DNA of 64,000 nucleotides from Hypericum androsaemum. Its lineage: Eukaryota; Streptophyta; Magnoliopsida; Malpighiales; Hypericaceae. The stretch covers positions 4,199,001-4,263,000 of the forward strand of contig OZ023192.1 of assembly GCA_963995505.1 (NCBI GenBank), given 5' to 3'. The notes below the pieces were generated by a model that did not search any database, was not told the DNA's origin, and saw only the letters and a list, made by a program, of their open reading frames with translations. Positions 43,682 to 53,019 of the stretch are shown here, piece by piece (position 1 is the first letter of the stretch; each line of letters starts with the position of its first letter). The translations under genes were made by a program, and so were the position numbers.

Positions 43682-44178
43682 CAAGGTTATTAAATACGCG
43701 GTCCGACCGGTGACTTGACAGTCAGACTGTGATTCGATGTGTAGAGTGTACCGGGTTTGGCCAGAAAATTACCAACTTTCCAATCGCCCAAAAAATGTCA
43801 GACCGGGTAGTTTGACCAAATTTTTTACTCAATTTTTTCCGGTTCGTAAGGTTGAACTAAAAAATAAGAGTTGATGAGCTATTTTGACCAAAAAAATGAG
43901 GATTGGTCATATTTTGACCCAAAAAAATTGTCCAAACCGTAATAAAAAGAGAAAAATAATGTTTGGTCAGATTTTTTTTAGGATTTCAAAGTTATAATAG
44001 GACAAAAAAGAAAAGAAAAGTTGGGGTCGTGGGATAGAGGTAATTAAAATATCAATAAAAATATATTTTAATATATATTAAAAAAATGGTCTGACCGGCA
44101 GTCCAATCGGTCAAACCAATTGAAACACGACCCGGAGGCAAGATCGGGTCGCTCTCCAGGTCGTATTTGAAAATCTTG
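43682..44178. mobile_element. hAT-like element related to 11543-12881
   Basis: The left end CAAGGTTATTAAATACGCGG pairs with the right end read in reverse, CAAGATTTTCAAATACGACC. An 8-bp duplication with one mismatch flanks it (CATTTTCC 43674-43681, CATATTCC 44179-44186). Subterminal GGTCCGACCGG / GACCGGCAGTCCAATCGG words resemble those of 11543-12881. Non-coding. Confidence 0.75.
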
Positions 44179-44509
44179 CATATTCCTCGCGCCATGGGAT
44201 CTTAGTTAGTTCGCTTAATTAAAAGAAATTAGTGGATTAGGTTGGTCAAAATTATGACCACCTCTAGATTTTGGACCTCACTTTTTTCTTTTTTTAAAAA
44301 AATAAAATTTATATTACTCCAAAAAAAATTACACCAAGCGTACCAAAAATACAATTCTCCACTTATATATGTAACCACCATGTCATATTCACCTAGAATT
44401 AAACACCTCTAATTTACTTTTTTCTTATTTTAAGAGCTAATAAATACTTTGATTTGACAACCATTGACTACAATTACTCCTTGGTTGAAACGTATTTTTA
44501 ACTTTCCAC

Positions 44510-44650
44510 CAAAAAATGTATTTTTAACGAATACTTAGCAAGCACTACGCAATAATCCTCGGCTAATGCATCTTGCATCAGAAACATTTATTTCGATACA
44601 ATAATATCAAAAATAAATTATTTCAGGTCAATTAGTAGGGATGAGATTGG
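44510..44650 (+). repeat. dispersed repeat E, copy 2
   Basis: TGTATTTTTAACGAATACTTAGC, TAATCCTCGGCTAATGCATC, and AAATTATTTCAGGTCAATTAGTAGGG; same order as at 38120-38330. Confidence 0.5.
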
Positions 44651-44826
44651 ATTGGGTGCTGCTTAACCAAGTGAGGATAACTATTTGGAATACATTATGG
44701 CCGTTGATATGAAGAGGGACAAGCGTATTTTTTATCAGATAGATGAGGTCACACGTGGGAGTATACATGAGTATTTTGGGAGCGTGCACGTCATTAATGT
44801 CTCAATAAAGCAAGACATTGATTATT

Positions 44827-45858
44827 AGGTAAATTATTTTTAGGTTCTTGATATTTTGACACTACACTTTTCGGGTCACTAAATTTTCATAAATGATATT
44901 GTAGTTTCTTGTGTTTGGTTTTATTATACTCTTGGGTCTCTATCGCCGGAATATGTCATTTTCTCCGGCGAACCCCCACTTGAAAAGACTAAAATGCCAC
45001 TCTTATTTAAAAGATAAAAAATTTCTATCTCTTTCTCATTTCACCTTCTTCTTCTTCCCACTTCATCTTCTTCCTCCAACCTTGAACGGAAATAAAACTC
45101 AAACCTTAATAAGAATAAAAACTAATTAAAAAATAAAAACTTGAATAACCCTAATAAAACTCACTTCGTGCCTCGGCATCGACTCGACTGGGTCGAGGTC
45201 AGAGTCTCAGGAAGCAAGAGAAGTTCTGATGGTAAAGGTCTCCAGCGGTGGCGGGTTTAAGGGCGAAGAAGCGGGAATGGCAGCCACGACGACGAAAGCG
45301 ACGGCAGAGGGTCTCAAATTAACACCACTAACCCGCCATGTGATCTGAATTGACGATTGTATCGATTGAATTTATATTTAATCAAGTTTTTATATTTGGG
45401 TTTCGATTGTTTACTCCAAATTCTTGGTGTTGCTATTAAGGAGAACTTGAATGTCACGATTGCTTACAGTATTTGGATTTCAATTGTTTCCTCCAAGCTC
45501 CTGGATTTTGATTGTTTCCTCAAGTTCTTGGTTTCGATTCTTTCGATTGGGTTTTGAGGCTCAAATTTATGTATGTAATTAGTTTTGATTCTAATTAAAA
45601 AAGATTAGATTTAGATTTTGAGTTTTGATTGAAGGTGGAAGAAAGAAGATGAAGTGCGAACGAAAGAGAGATTTTTTTTTTAAAGTGGGAAGACATTTTT
45701 ATTTTTTTGGGATTCGTTGGAGAAAATGACATATTTGGGCAACACAGACCAGATAGTATAACAAAATTAAACACGGAGGACTGCAAGATAATTTCGGGAA
45801 ACCTAGGAAACCGAGAAGTAGGGTGTCAAAATACTAGGGACCTGAAGGTAATTTGCCC
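44827..45858. mobile_element. Mutator-like long-TIR element
   Basis: The first and last ~200 bp are inverted relatives: AGGTAAATTATTTTTAGGTTC..TATTTTGACAC at the left, GGGCAAATTACCTTCAGGTCCC..TATTTTGACAC read in reverse from the right; both also contain TATGTCATTTTCTCC and a CTTCATCTTCTT stretch. The flanks TTGATTATT (44818-44826) and ATGATTATT (45859-45867) agree in 8 of 9 bases, fitting a 9-bp target duplication. A GC-rich core at about 45165-45330 (GGGTCGAGGTCAGAGTCTC, GGTGGCGGGTTTAAGGGCG) differs in composition and may be captured sequence; no transposase. Confidence 0.7.
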
Positions 45859-45867
45859 ATGATTATT

Positions 45868-46559
45868 TTTTTTAATGACGTCTTTATTCAATAAAAAATT
45901 CTCTATAATCAAGAAGATGTATCTTATTTTTATTAATTAGCGTCTTTTTTCAATAAGAAAATGTCTTCTGAAATTATGAGACTTCTCTATAATTAAGTAT
46001 ATAATTAATTTTGATTATATTTCTAATTATAAAATTATGGTATTATTGTGTTATACAATTATACACCATGAGACATATTGTTGTACAATATGTATATTTT
46101 TTTAATTAGTAGTACACCACTATATGTGCATATTGTATGTAAAATATGTACATATAGTGGTACACCATTGTATGCACTTACATACAAAGTAGTACATCAT
46201 TAGACCCGTTTGATAAATTTTATATCACAAGAATCTAACACGATTTTTGCAATAACACAAAATACTAAAATTCACTTTTTCCAAACTTAAGTAACAAGTA
46301 TTAGATTCGAATCTTTCAAATGCATCACTATTAAATATTTTATGAAAATGTTCTATCAAATCTGACCCAAAATTTTGGGAAAAGATTTTTTTCTACGTGG
46401 CTAGCGATCAGAGGGAGATGCCCGAGTAATGGGGCACCTTTGTTATTTTTTTTAGTACTTAATTTTTTTCTACCTATTTCAAAAAATATCTAAGGTTTTT
46501 TTTTACCTATTTGACAAAAAAAATCCTGAAACTAAGCCGTCCACATTTTTCATGGGCTT
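45868..46559. other. AT-rich intergenic DNA with a hairpin
   Basis: No gene. A strong inverted repeat lies at 46112-46134 / 46143-46165 (GTACACCACTATATGTGCAT against its near-complement, 8-base loop), and GTACACCA/GTACATCA words recur from 46060 to 46200. Confidence 0.6.
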
Positions 46560-46800
46560 TATGTATTAAATTATTTTCTTGGTGATAACTTTTTGCTTTT
46601 GGTAATTGTGACTTTTTGTGGTAGATGATGTTTCGCCACCGATTGTATCGAAATAATTTATTTTATAATATTTGTATCGAATTAACTGATTCTAATGCAT
46701 CCGGCGTTTACCAGGAGGAGATGATTACTTTTTTAAATATTCGTTTAAAATACATTTTTAATCATGCTAGTATTTGACAATATACGATACAGTTTTGTAT
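46560..46800 (-). repeat. dispersed repeat E, copy 3 (inverted)
   Basis: Inverted relative of 38120-38330: TTGGTGATAACTTTTTGCTT, GATGATGTTTCGCCACCGATTGTATCG and AATATTCGTTTAAAATACATTT are its landmarks. Confidence 0.5.
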
Positions 46801-48507
46801 TTTTTTAAAAATAGACGTGGATGTAAAAGAGCGTAAAGAGTAACTTTATCATGGTCAGTGATATTTGAACAATTTTTCAATAAAATTTAGGATTGACAAA
46901 ATTTTAAGAGAGAAAATAATTTTGTAGACTCTAAATTTTTTATTAGATATACGAAATCATATTCATAGAAAAACCATTGTAAAATTTGTCTGAAATAAGT
47001 AATTCGGCATATCTGAATTTCTATATATCTACTCATTTGGTACTTTATTTATATAATATAGGATATGATAGTTCATTATAGAATATATATAAATTCCATG
47101 TGAATCGATATCATTATCTTCGAAAAATAGTATGCCTCCCTGAAATTTGTACAGTTTGGGAAGAGTCAAAGGCTTTGACTGCACTTGACGAAAAAAGAGG
47201 CTTTGACTGATAAAAAATGGACAGAGAGTGGTAGCTAAAAATGCGTTTTCCATAAAAAGTGTTTTATGACCAAATAAAGTTAACAACTCATATTAAAATA
47301 TGATTTCAAAATTATTTATCGTAGCAAGCTTTTTATACGTACAGACAAACAACGCAAAATATTTGCAACCATTTTTTGAAATATCACTCAAAAATACAAA
47401 ATTTTCGATACATATTTATAAATGAATACATGCTAAGAAAATAAAGCCAACATGAGGTATAAATATAACTCTCTCCCATGCCGAGTATTTTCTAGATGAA
47501 ACGAAGCAGAATACACTGCACAACGTAGACAAGCCACAGAGAAGAATAGAGCTTACGACTTTGAGCCTACAAAGCAAAGATATTTTAATAGTCAGATTAT
47601 ATTTTATATAAACACATCCACAAAAAATTGAAATTGCCTGCATAAAAATTAGGAGAAATCAAAATCAATTGCTAGAATTATAAAAAAGTGCCAATCACTA
47701 AAATTTCTGATTCTGCCTAGATGATACTCTTGTCTGGGAGCAAAGTTATGTCTCATCATTCCATTTTTTCACTTATTATTTTTTGTTTATTCGAAGCCCG
47801 TCATGTTGGGCGAACTCTTTCTAATTTTTAATTTCTCGAAATTGGCCCTTTCTCGGTTGTTTCGGTTTAACCTATCTAAATTGAACGTTGGGAGATAAAA
47901 AGTAAAAGAGGCACGTGGTCACTAATTGTTACAAATTTTTTTATATTAAGTTACATTTATATGATCATTGGGCTTATGGCTTCTTATAGAAAAAAAGGAG
48001 AGAGATAGAATAGAAAGAGGAAGGAAAGAGAAAAAGAAATGAGAATCATCAAATTAACTTATATATCAAATGATATAAGTATTACCGAATCATAATTTAG
48101 CTGATGCATCTTTCGAACCTGAGAGCAAGAGAAAGTAACAGTTAACGCATGTGAGATTTTGAATACACAATGGTTTACCAAGAGAAGTACGTAGACAAGG
48201 AGAAAAGTGTATACAAAGTTCTGCAGACTAGATTATTTGCCAATCTAACTACAATTCGAAATTTATAGAGCAACCATCTTTTAGTATATTAGATTTAAAC
48301 CACATTTTCTTTAAATAAATCGAATCTCTTATTCCATAAACATCGATCTTCATTCGGTTTTGAGTTAATTGTTTTTATAAATTCTTAGTTGGGACTCGAG
48401 TAAGAAGTTCAAGATTGTCACCTGGAAAAGCAAGAACAAGGCTGAGAGAATATGTACAGGTACCGCGATGCTACATTTAAAGCCTACACAACATTAAGAT
48501 CGCAATT
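46801..48507. other. intergenic; viral polyprotein homology ends at its right edge
   Basis: No supported gene. The viral reading frame, if it had continued, would encode reverse transcriptase here, but I see no such motif (no YxDD-like signature) on the minus strand. Minus-strand frames at 47029-47286 and 47416-47643 have no recognisable domains. Confidence 0.4.
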
Positions 48508-49006
48508 TTAATTGAGCACCAAGGATAACGATTTGGCGCTGTATAGTAGGATAAGCAATTGTTGAGAAATACGTTGAAAATAAACGATATTTTTGGTGTC
48601 ATGTAAATCATGTTCTTTGGAAGAAATTAAGGAATGAAGTAGATTTAGTTTGCGTGTGGTGGGTTTTTGTAAAAATGAAAAAATCAATTTTTTTGAAATT
48701 GGAGTCTTGATTTTGAAAGAGATGCCTTCGTGATTAACTTTGTAAGGAGTAATAAGGTTGATAAACGGTGTTCCAATAATGACAGTATGATTCATATTGG
48801 AGACGAACAAAAATGTAGTTTTGATAAGTGTGTTGTTATTACTAATAAAAGCATCAGTTTTTTGGGTGATAAATATTCTGGAATTGTTAGCAGCAGAAAG
48901 TTTTTCTTTAGTAGGGTCTAAAAATTGTTTGGGTACAAGACCATCTTTAATGCAATTAAGGTCAGCACCAGTATCAAATAGAGCAATGGTCTCAAGTTGA
49001 AAATCA
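48508..49006 (-). pseudogene. endogenous pararetrovirus: aspartic protease region
   Basis: Decayed part of a Caulimoviridae polyprotein integrated in the plant genome. The minus-strand frame carries the retropepsin active site LFDTGADLN at 48955-48981 and the second conserved part of the fold (HTVIIGTPFIN) near 48770. It is open from the A-tract to a stop at 48508. This frame differs by one register from the coat-protein frame upstream; the break is at or near the 9-base A run 49009-49017 (T run in the coding sense), a likely length mutation. Everything after the protease linker (reverse transcriptase, RNase H) is missing. Function would have been cleavage of the viral polyprotein; this copy cannot do so. 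Confidence 0.8.
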
Positions 49007-49906
49007 TCAAAAAAAAATTATAGTAATGGTAATAAGGTATTTGCGTGAAGTGACATGTTTAAGAACATGCAAAAATTTATTTGGCTCAATGGTAGGATCA
49101 TTGTCAGAATCATTAGAATCACCGACTGTAGATTTGGTCAATATGAGATTTTGGATGATCGTGTGTGTTTCTTGTTGTTGGCGGCGTAAGTCTTTAAGCT
49201 CAGTTTTGATAAGATTGATTTCAGCTTGTAAAATAGGGATAGTTGGGAGAGAAGTCTTTTGACTCTGCTTTGTATGAAGGATTTTGGTAAGATTGTAGGG
49301 AGTAGCCATAGAGGAGGAAGGTGAGTCGTCAATGGATTTGAGCAGTTTGGAAAGATAGGTTTTTCGTTTCGCGGGGTCTTCAACATCATTGGCCATAACA
49401 AGTAAGAATTCTTGATCGTTTGTCAAAACATTGAGCAATTTTTCTGAATCAGATTCAGAGGAGGAATGGATGAGTTCGTCAAATTGTTCGGATTCTTCAG
49501 TGATAGAGTCCGAATCGGAGTCGGAGTCGTTGATCATTAAGGCAGATATTTGAGAAATAAGGTCAGGGGCAAGATTCAAGGTATGAAGTTTTTTGTTGAG
49601 ACGGCAATAGCGTTGAATGTGGCCTTTTTTGCCACATTTGTGACAGACGGTGTCTTTGAAGCATTCGTCACCTTGTTTGAAGGATGTTTGTTTAGGATAA
49701 CGCTTGGAAGAGTGTTTATCGTGTTTAGGGTTGGACTTGTCTTTTGAAGAACGATGGAAACGTTGGGATTTGTGTTTATGGTTAGAAGTCTTTGAGGAGG
49801 AAGGGCAATGGCAATCTTTGGAGCTTTGAGGTGTTTTAGAAATATCAAATTGATTGCAGAAAGAACCAAGTTCTTGCTTAGTCTATCGTAATTCTTTTTT
49901 GATATT
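49007..49906 (-). pseudogene. endogenous pararetrovirus: coat protein C-terminus with zinc knuckle
   Basis: The minus-strand frame contains a C-X2-C-X4-H-X4-C zinc knuckle (CHKCGKKGHIQRYC, 49604-49645), preceded by a basic Lys/Ser/His-rich stretch and followed by an acidic Asp/Ser/Glu-rich region (about 49440-49540), the usual layout at the end of the pararetroviral capsid domain. A TAG at 49883-49885 interrupts it close to the Athila junction. The frame ends at 49007 in the A run. By codon arithmetic it is in register with the coat-protein part at 61406-62856 once the Athila insertion and one ATATT copy are discounted. Confidence 0.85.
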
Positions 49907-51411
49907 TGATGAGTGTGAAAACACTCTATCATCTATGTATGTTTTAGTATAGTCTTGTGCTTTTTATTGTGATTCTTTCTTGATAATGGTGGACGTTCGT
50001 GTGCTGAGGGATGCGTCATAGGCGATCGGATCAGCCGGGACGATTGGCGTTTTATGAGACCCAAGAAAGCGTGGAACAAAACTGACCCCTTGCGACTCAA
50101 ATACCGATAACTTTCTCATCCGAAGTCCAATGGAAGCAAACAAGGTGGCGTTGGAAAGAAGACATCTGGAGCTACAACTTTATCTTCATGGACTTCTTCA
50201 AATTTGGAGTCCAAATAGGAGGAAAATTGCATCTAAAGTTAACCTTTGAATCTGCCAACAAATCTGACGAGTGGGCCAAATCTTAGGATTTGTTTTGGGC
50301 CACTTTTTGGGCATGAATAGTGAATTTCGCGGCTGGCACTCCTTTAGCCAAAAACTAGTATAAGTGCCTTCCTTTGATTCCCTTAGTGGAGAACTTTAGA
50401 CATTAGTGCTCCACTCCCATATTTTGAGCCAATTTGTCTCCCACTACTTCCACTTTCCCACACACTTATTCTCGACTATCTACCACCATCATTCTCTCCT
50501 TCCTCCCAAGAACCAGAAATCCGTGGCTCCCTCTCTCCCTTGGACCAAAAAAATGTGGCTCACCATTGAAGAGGAGAAGAAGAGAAAAACGTGGCCAAGA
50601 AGAAGCTAGGAGAGAAAGTGAAGGGAGAGCTTGAAGAAGGAGCTTGAAGAAAGAGCTAGGAGGAAGTTCTTGAAGAATCATTGAGCTTTTCCTAAACTCT
50701 ATCTTTTTGTTCATGTTTCATTCACTTTGTTCAATGGATGATTTGTGTTGTTTGTTGAATATGAGTGAGTAGTTCATTTGTGGGTTAGGTGCCTTGATGG
50801 TATCTACCTAGCCTATGGTTTTGTGGGGTTAATATGTTAAGGTTTATGAACTAGTTAATGAGTTTATTGCTTAATCTTGCTTGATCGCCTTGATTATGAA
50901 CTAAATTAATGCTAATCGCTGGGAGGGGTTAGGATTAACGGACTATTTAACTAGTTAACTAGTTGCCTATTGAAGAGGGATCTCTTTAGGTGGTTAGTTG
51001 TCCAAAGGGTGATGGTCATAATCGGTAGTTAGTTAGATTAGTTGGTTAATTAGTCACGGGAGCACGGTTGGTTCAACTAAGCCTAATTAACTATCGATTT
51101 AGACTAATCGGTCGCGGGAGCTTTGATTAGTTGCTTAAGGAATATCCGGACCATAACACGAACTTAATAAATCCCACATGCCATTTGGTTATTTAGTTGT
51201 CATTGGCACCAAGCCCACTCTTCCCTTAATTGTGTAAATCTTCTCGTTATTTAGTCGTTGTAGTAACCAATTCGTATTTGGAATTGACACCTCCATTTCT
51301 TTTAGTCCTAAACTAGTAGTAAAGTCGAATTTGCAGCCTAGCTTAGTCCTTGTGGGACGACAATCCCGTACTTACTCATTATTGCAAGAGGGGTGAAAAT
51401 CCCTCCTTTCA
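49907..51411 (+). repeat. 5' LTR of the Athila element
   Basis: 1505 bp, TGATGAGTGTG to CCTCCTTTCA. Relative to the 3' LTR it lacks an 80-bp segment near 49948, bounded in the 3' LTR by the direct repeat GTTTTAGT, and a 17-bp segment near 49985. Confidence 0.95.
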
Positions 51412-51413
51412 AT

Positions 51414-51431
51414 TGGCGCCGTTGCCGGGGA
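51414..51431 (+). other. primer-binding site, tRNA-Asp
   Basis: TGGCGCCGTTGCCGGGGA, two bases after the LTR, complementary to the 3' end of plant aspartate tRNA. This primer is typical of Athila and Tat elements. Confidence 0.95.
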
Positions 51432-51552
51432 TTAAGTACTAAACGCTTAATTTGGCTTACGAACTTGGATTGGGATATTTATTTTTTGTTTACCTGGTTA
51501 CTTGGTTACTTAGTGCCTTTATTGTTTGTCTTACAAGGTACTGATTTGTCGC

Positions 51553-52875
51553 ATGCGCTCAACTCGCTCAACGAACAACATTCCGATCAGAGTAGACGTT
51601 GACATTGGATACTTAGAAAGGGTATTGCGACAAGAGAGAAGAACACAAGCAAGGATGAATCAACAACCTCATGAGCAAGAAGCTCCACAAGGAGCTCCAC
51701 AAGGCGATGCGGAAGGAGTTGGAGTTCCTCGAAGGTCTCTCATGGACTATGCTAGGCCCACCTTGAAAAGGGCAATGTCTGGAGTTCCTAGGCCTGCTAT
51801 TCAAGCTAACACCTTCGAGATCAAGCCAGGGGTGATTCACATGCTCCAAGTTTTGGTCCAATTCTATGGATTACTGAATGAAGATCCCAACGACCATATT
51901 GCTAATTTTCTGGAGATAGCTGACACCTTCAAGCACAATGGAGTTACCAACGATGCTGTGAAGCTTAGGTTGTTCCCATTTACCTTGAAGGACAAAGCAA
52001 AGATATGGTATAAGAATCTGGTTGGGACAACAATTACGACATGGGAAGAGCTAGCTAATGCCTTCCTTGACAAGTATTTTCCCTTCTCCAAGACCAATAT
52101 ACTCGTGAAGGAGATTAACAACTTCCAACAATTCGAGAATGAGTCGTTGAGTGAAGCTTGGGAGAGATTCAAGGGATTACAAAGGAGTTGTCCACACCAC
52201 AATATACCAGAGGATTCTTTACTCCAAACTTTCTACTTTGGACTTGGACCCTCTACAAGGGGGACGGTTGATGCTGTCTCTAATGGATCCTTTTTGAGAA
52301 GAGAGAGGGATGATACCTACCACATACCGAGAAAGGAGCAAGTAGAAGTGATTGATGTTGACATTGCCTCCTCAATTCAAGCTCCATTGGCTTTATTAGC
52401 AAGGCAAGTGAAAGAACTAAGCTTGAACAAAAGCAATGTGGCGGCTGCGCAAACAAATTGTGAAGTTTGTGGCAATTTTGGCCATGAGATGAATGAGTGT
52501 GCCATGTTGGGCTCTTCTATGGAGCAAGTAAATTTTGTTGGTGGCCAAGGACAAGGCCAAGGTCAAGGAGCAAATAGGATGGGAAACAACCCATATTCCT
52601 CTACCTACAATCCGGGGTGGAGAAATCACCCAAACTTCTCTTGGAAGGGAGGGAATAGTGGTGAAAATATGGCGATGGTCCCTGATAAAGGACCTCCTCT
52701 TCGATATCAACCTCAAGGGCCCCCTCCGGGTTTCCAACCACGGGCATTCTTGACAGATCGAATGGGCGCTATGGAGGAGAAGTTTGAGAAGATGGATAAG
52801 TTTATGCACCAAGTTGGAGGTGTGGTTAGCCAACAAAGCCAAATTTTGGCAGCCATACAACAACAAGGTGCATGA
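51553..52875 (+). CDS. gag: Athila gag polyprotein part
   Basis: From the ATG at 51553 to a TGA at 52873-52875, 440 residues. It contains the Athila gag pattern SLMDYARPTL, FEIKPGVIHMLQ, EDPNDHIANFLEIADTFK, LRLFPFTLKDKAKIWYKNL and ESLSEAWERFKGLQRSCPHH, the retrotransposon gag domain, and a single zinc knuckle CEVCGNFGHEMNEC at about residues 307-320. A Gly/Gln-rich linker follows. In relatives gag continues in frame into the protease; here the TGA at 52873 and a second TGA at 53011 interrupt that frame. Role: formation of cytoplasmic virus-like particles and RNA packaging. Confidence 0.9.
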   Translation: MRSTRSTNNIPIRVDVDIGYLERVLRQERRTQARMNQQPHEQEAPQGAPQGDAEGVGVPRRSLMDYARPTLKRAMSGVPRPAIQANTFEIKPGVIHMLQVLVQFYGLLNEDPNDHIANFLEIADTFKHNGVTNDAVKLRLFPFTLKDKAKIWYKNLVGTTITTWEELANAFLDKYFPFSKTNILVKEINNFQQFENESLSEAWERFKGLQRSCPHHNIPEDSLLQTFYFGLGPSTRGTVDAVSNGSFLRRERDDTYHIPRKEQVEVIDVDIASSIQAPLALLARQVKELSLNKSNVAAAQTNCEVCGNFGHEMNECAMLGSSMEQVNFVGGQGQGQGQGANRMGNNPYSSTYNPGWRNHPNFSWKGGNSGENMAMVPDKGPPLRYQPQGPPPGFQPRAFLTDRMGAMEEKFEKMDKFMHQVGGVVSQQSQILAAIQQQGA

Positions 52876-53019
52876 CAGAACAACTTGGAGCAAATTCTCA
52901 AGGGACAAGCTACCGCGATGCATAATATGGAGACACAACTTGGAGAAATTGCAAAGGCGAGTTTCCATAGAGCTTCCGGCTCCCTGCCAAGCTCCACAGA
53001 AACAAATCCTTGAGGAAAT

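Noticed and set aside
49576..49932. 118-residue minus-strand frame over the viral zinc-knuckle region
   Set aside because: It is in another frame and crosses the LTR border; the real frame is the one with the CCHC motif.
50406..50714. Short open frames in the 5' LTR, repeated at 60400-60708
   Set aside because: They occur identically in both LTRs because the LTRs are duplicates; no coding features, and LTRs are regulatory.
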